From NCBI GenBank assembly GCA_050115555.1, contig JASFQI010000338.1, positions 1 through 5,525 of the forward strand: DNA of 5,525 bases, read 5' to 3'. The notes under the pieces were generated by a model, which was given only the letters and a program-made list of their open reading frames with translations, did no database searches and was not told the origin of the DNA. Source of the stretch: JASFQI01 sp050115555. Lineage in GTDB: Bacteria; Desulfobacterota; DSM-4660; Desulfatiglandales; HGW-15. Below, piece after piece: positions 5,409-5,525 of the stretch; position 1 is the stretch's first letter; the number at the start of each line of letters is the position of its first letter. The position numbers and the translations under genes are program-made.

Positions 5409-5512
5409 TACGGGAGAAGAACTTGGCATAACACCTCCTGAAGAATGTTCTCCTTCCTTCGGGGTAGGTCGATCTCAAGCGTGGCGCTCTAGGGATCGGC
5501 CTACCTTTTTTT
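5409..5512 (+). ncRNA. Predicted small RNA of about 104 nt (sigma-54 start to intrinsic terminator)
   Basis: A transcript from the sigma-54 start near 5409 would end in the T7 run at 5506-5512. No open frame of useful size lies between, so a regulatory RNA is the simplest product. Its 5' half can fold with GGAGAA (5413-5418) paired to TTCTCC (5448-5453). This leaves a 29-nt loop that contains CACCTCCT (5432-5439), complementary to the Shine-Dalgarno sequence. The 3' half is the terminator hairpin. The loop plus the preceding CATAA resembles the complement of the aprA ribosome site and start. Known anti-Shine-Dalgarno loop RNAs, such as the alpha-proteobacterial CCUCCUCCC type, give a precedent for the mechanism but not a homolog. 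I do not recognise a named RNA family. A leader RNA of a gene beyond the right edge is also possible. Confidence 0.45.
5463..5512 (+). terminator. Strong intrinsic terminator, plus strand
   Basis: GGTAGGTCGATC (5463-5474) pairs with GATCGGCCTACC (5494-5505) through twelve pairs, one of them G-U. A nested AGCG-TGG-CGCT hairpin fills the top (5478-5488). Seven Ts follow directly (5506-5512). This is a textbook Rho-independent terminator for plus-strand transcription, although every recognised gene to its left is on the minus strand. It therefore marks the end of an otherwise unseen plus-strand transcript. Confidence 0.85.
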
Positions 5513-5525
5513 GAAGCGGGCTGCG

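Noticed and set aside
4755..5441. A 228-codon plus-strand frame reaching toward the terminator
   Set aside because: The first part is antisense to the transposase-like gene and the rest has no recognisable sequence or ribosome site. Overlap with the sigma-54 element also argues against it.
5397..5441. Minus-strand AGGAGGTG ribosome-like site followed by a 10-codon frame (MPSSSPVLLL)
   Set aside because: The ribosome-like match is good, but spacing to the ATG is tight, no minus-strand promoter is visible, and the plus-strand terminator lies just beyond. It remains the main alternative explanation for the anti-Shine-Dalgarno loop.
1..5525. CRISPR arrays, tRNA or rRNA genes and complete insertion-sequence ends
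   Set aside because: I looked for regularly spaced repeats, T-arm-like motifs and matching terminal inverted repeats with duplicated targets, and saw none that could be supported.

Overview
The window most likely comes from a sulfate-reducing bacterium of the Desulfobacterota (deltaproteobacterial type). It carries a complete aprBA pair, encoding dissimilatory adenylylsulfate (APS) reductase, in GC-rich DNA. The exact lineage cannot be read from the sequence. AprA differs visibly from the Desulfovibrio type as I remember it, for example at the WYPPW segment, which points to another sulfate-reducer group. Neither sat nor qmoABC, frequent neighbours of aprBA, lies inside the window.

All recognisable genes read on the minus strand, right to left. 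From the right: a 383-codon ISAzo13-family transposase-like gene (3728-4879) whose two catalytic aspartates are both glutamate; a 463-bp regulatory gap; aprB (2821-3264); aprA (842-2803), 17 bp further on; a GC-rich hairpin region; a small Ogr/Delta-type zinc-finger gene (348-638) with its own extended -10 promoter; and the first 75 codons of an unrecognised gene that runs off the left edge (1-225).

The most interesting signals are non-coding. The gap upstream of aprB holds a near-perfect sigma-54 -24/-12 element on the minus strand (3560-3574). An exact IHF-consensus match lies about 70 bp upstream of the predicted start. A separate weak sigma-70-like promoter nearby is framed by an 8-bp inverted repeat. 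At the right end, on the plus strand, a second sigma-54 element (5383-5398) is followed about 65 bp later by a strong intrinsic terminator with a T7 tail (5463-5512). Together they predict a small RNA of about 104 nt. Its first stem-loop exposes an anti-Shine-Dalgarno sequence that also matches the complement of the aprA ribosome site and start codon.

AprA and AprB together form the cytoplasmic enzyme that reduces APS to sulfite and AMP. If the promoter calls hold, the cell's central sulfate-respiration enzyme would be under enhancer-dependent (RpoN) control here, possibly with a co-regulated small RNA. This is inference from motifs alone and needs 5'-end mapping. The stretch 4880-5382 has no supportable gene; its only clear structure is a cluster of TAACG palindromes.
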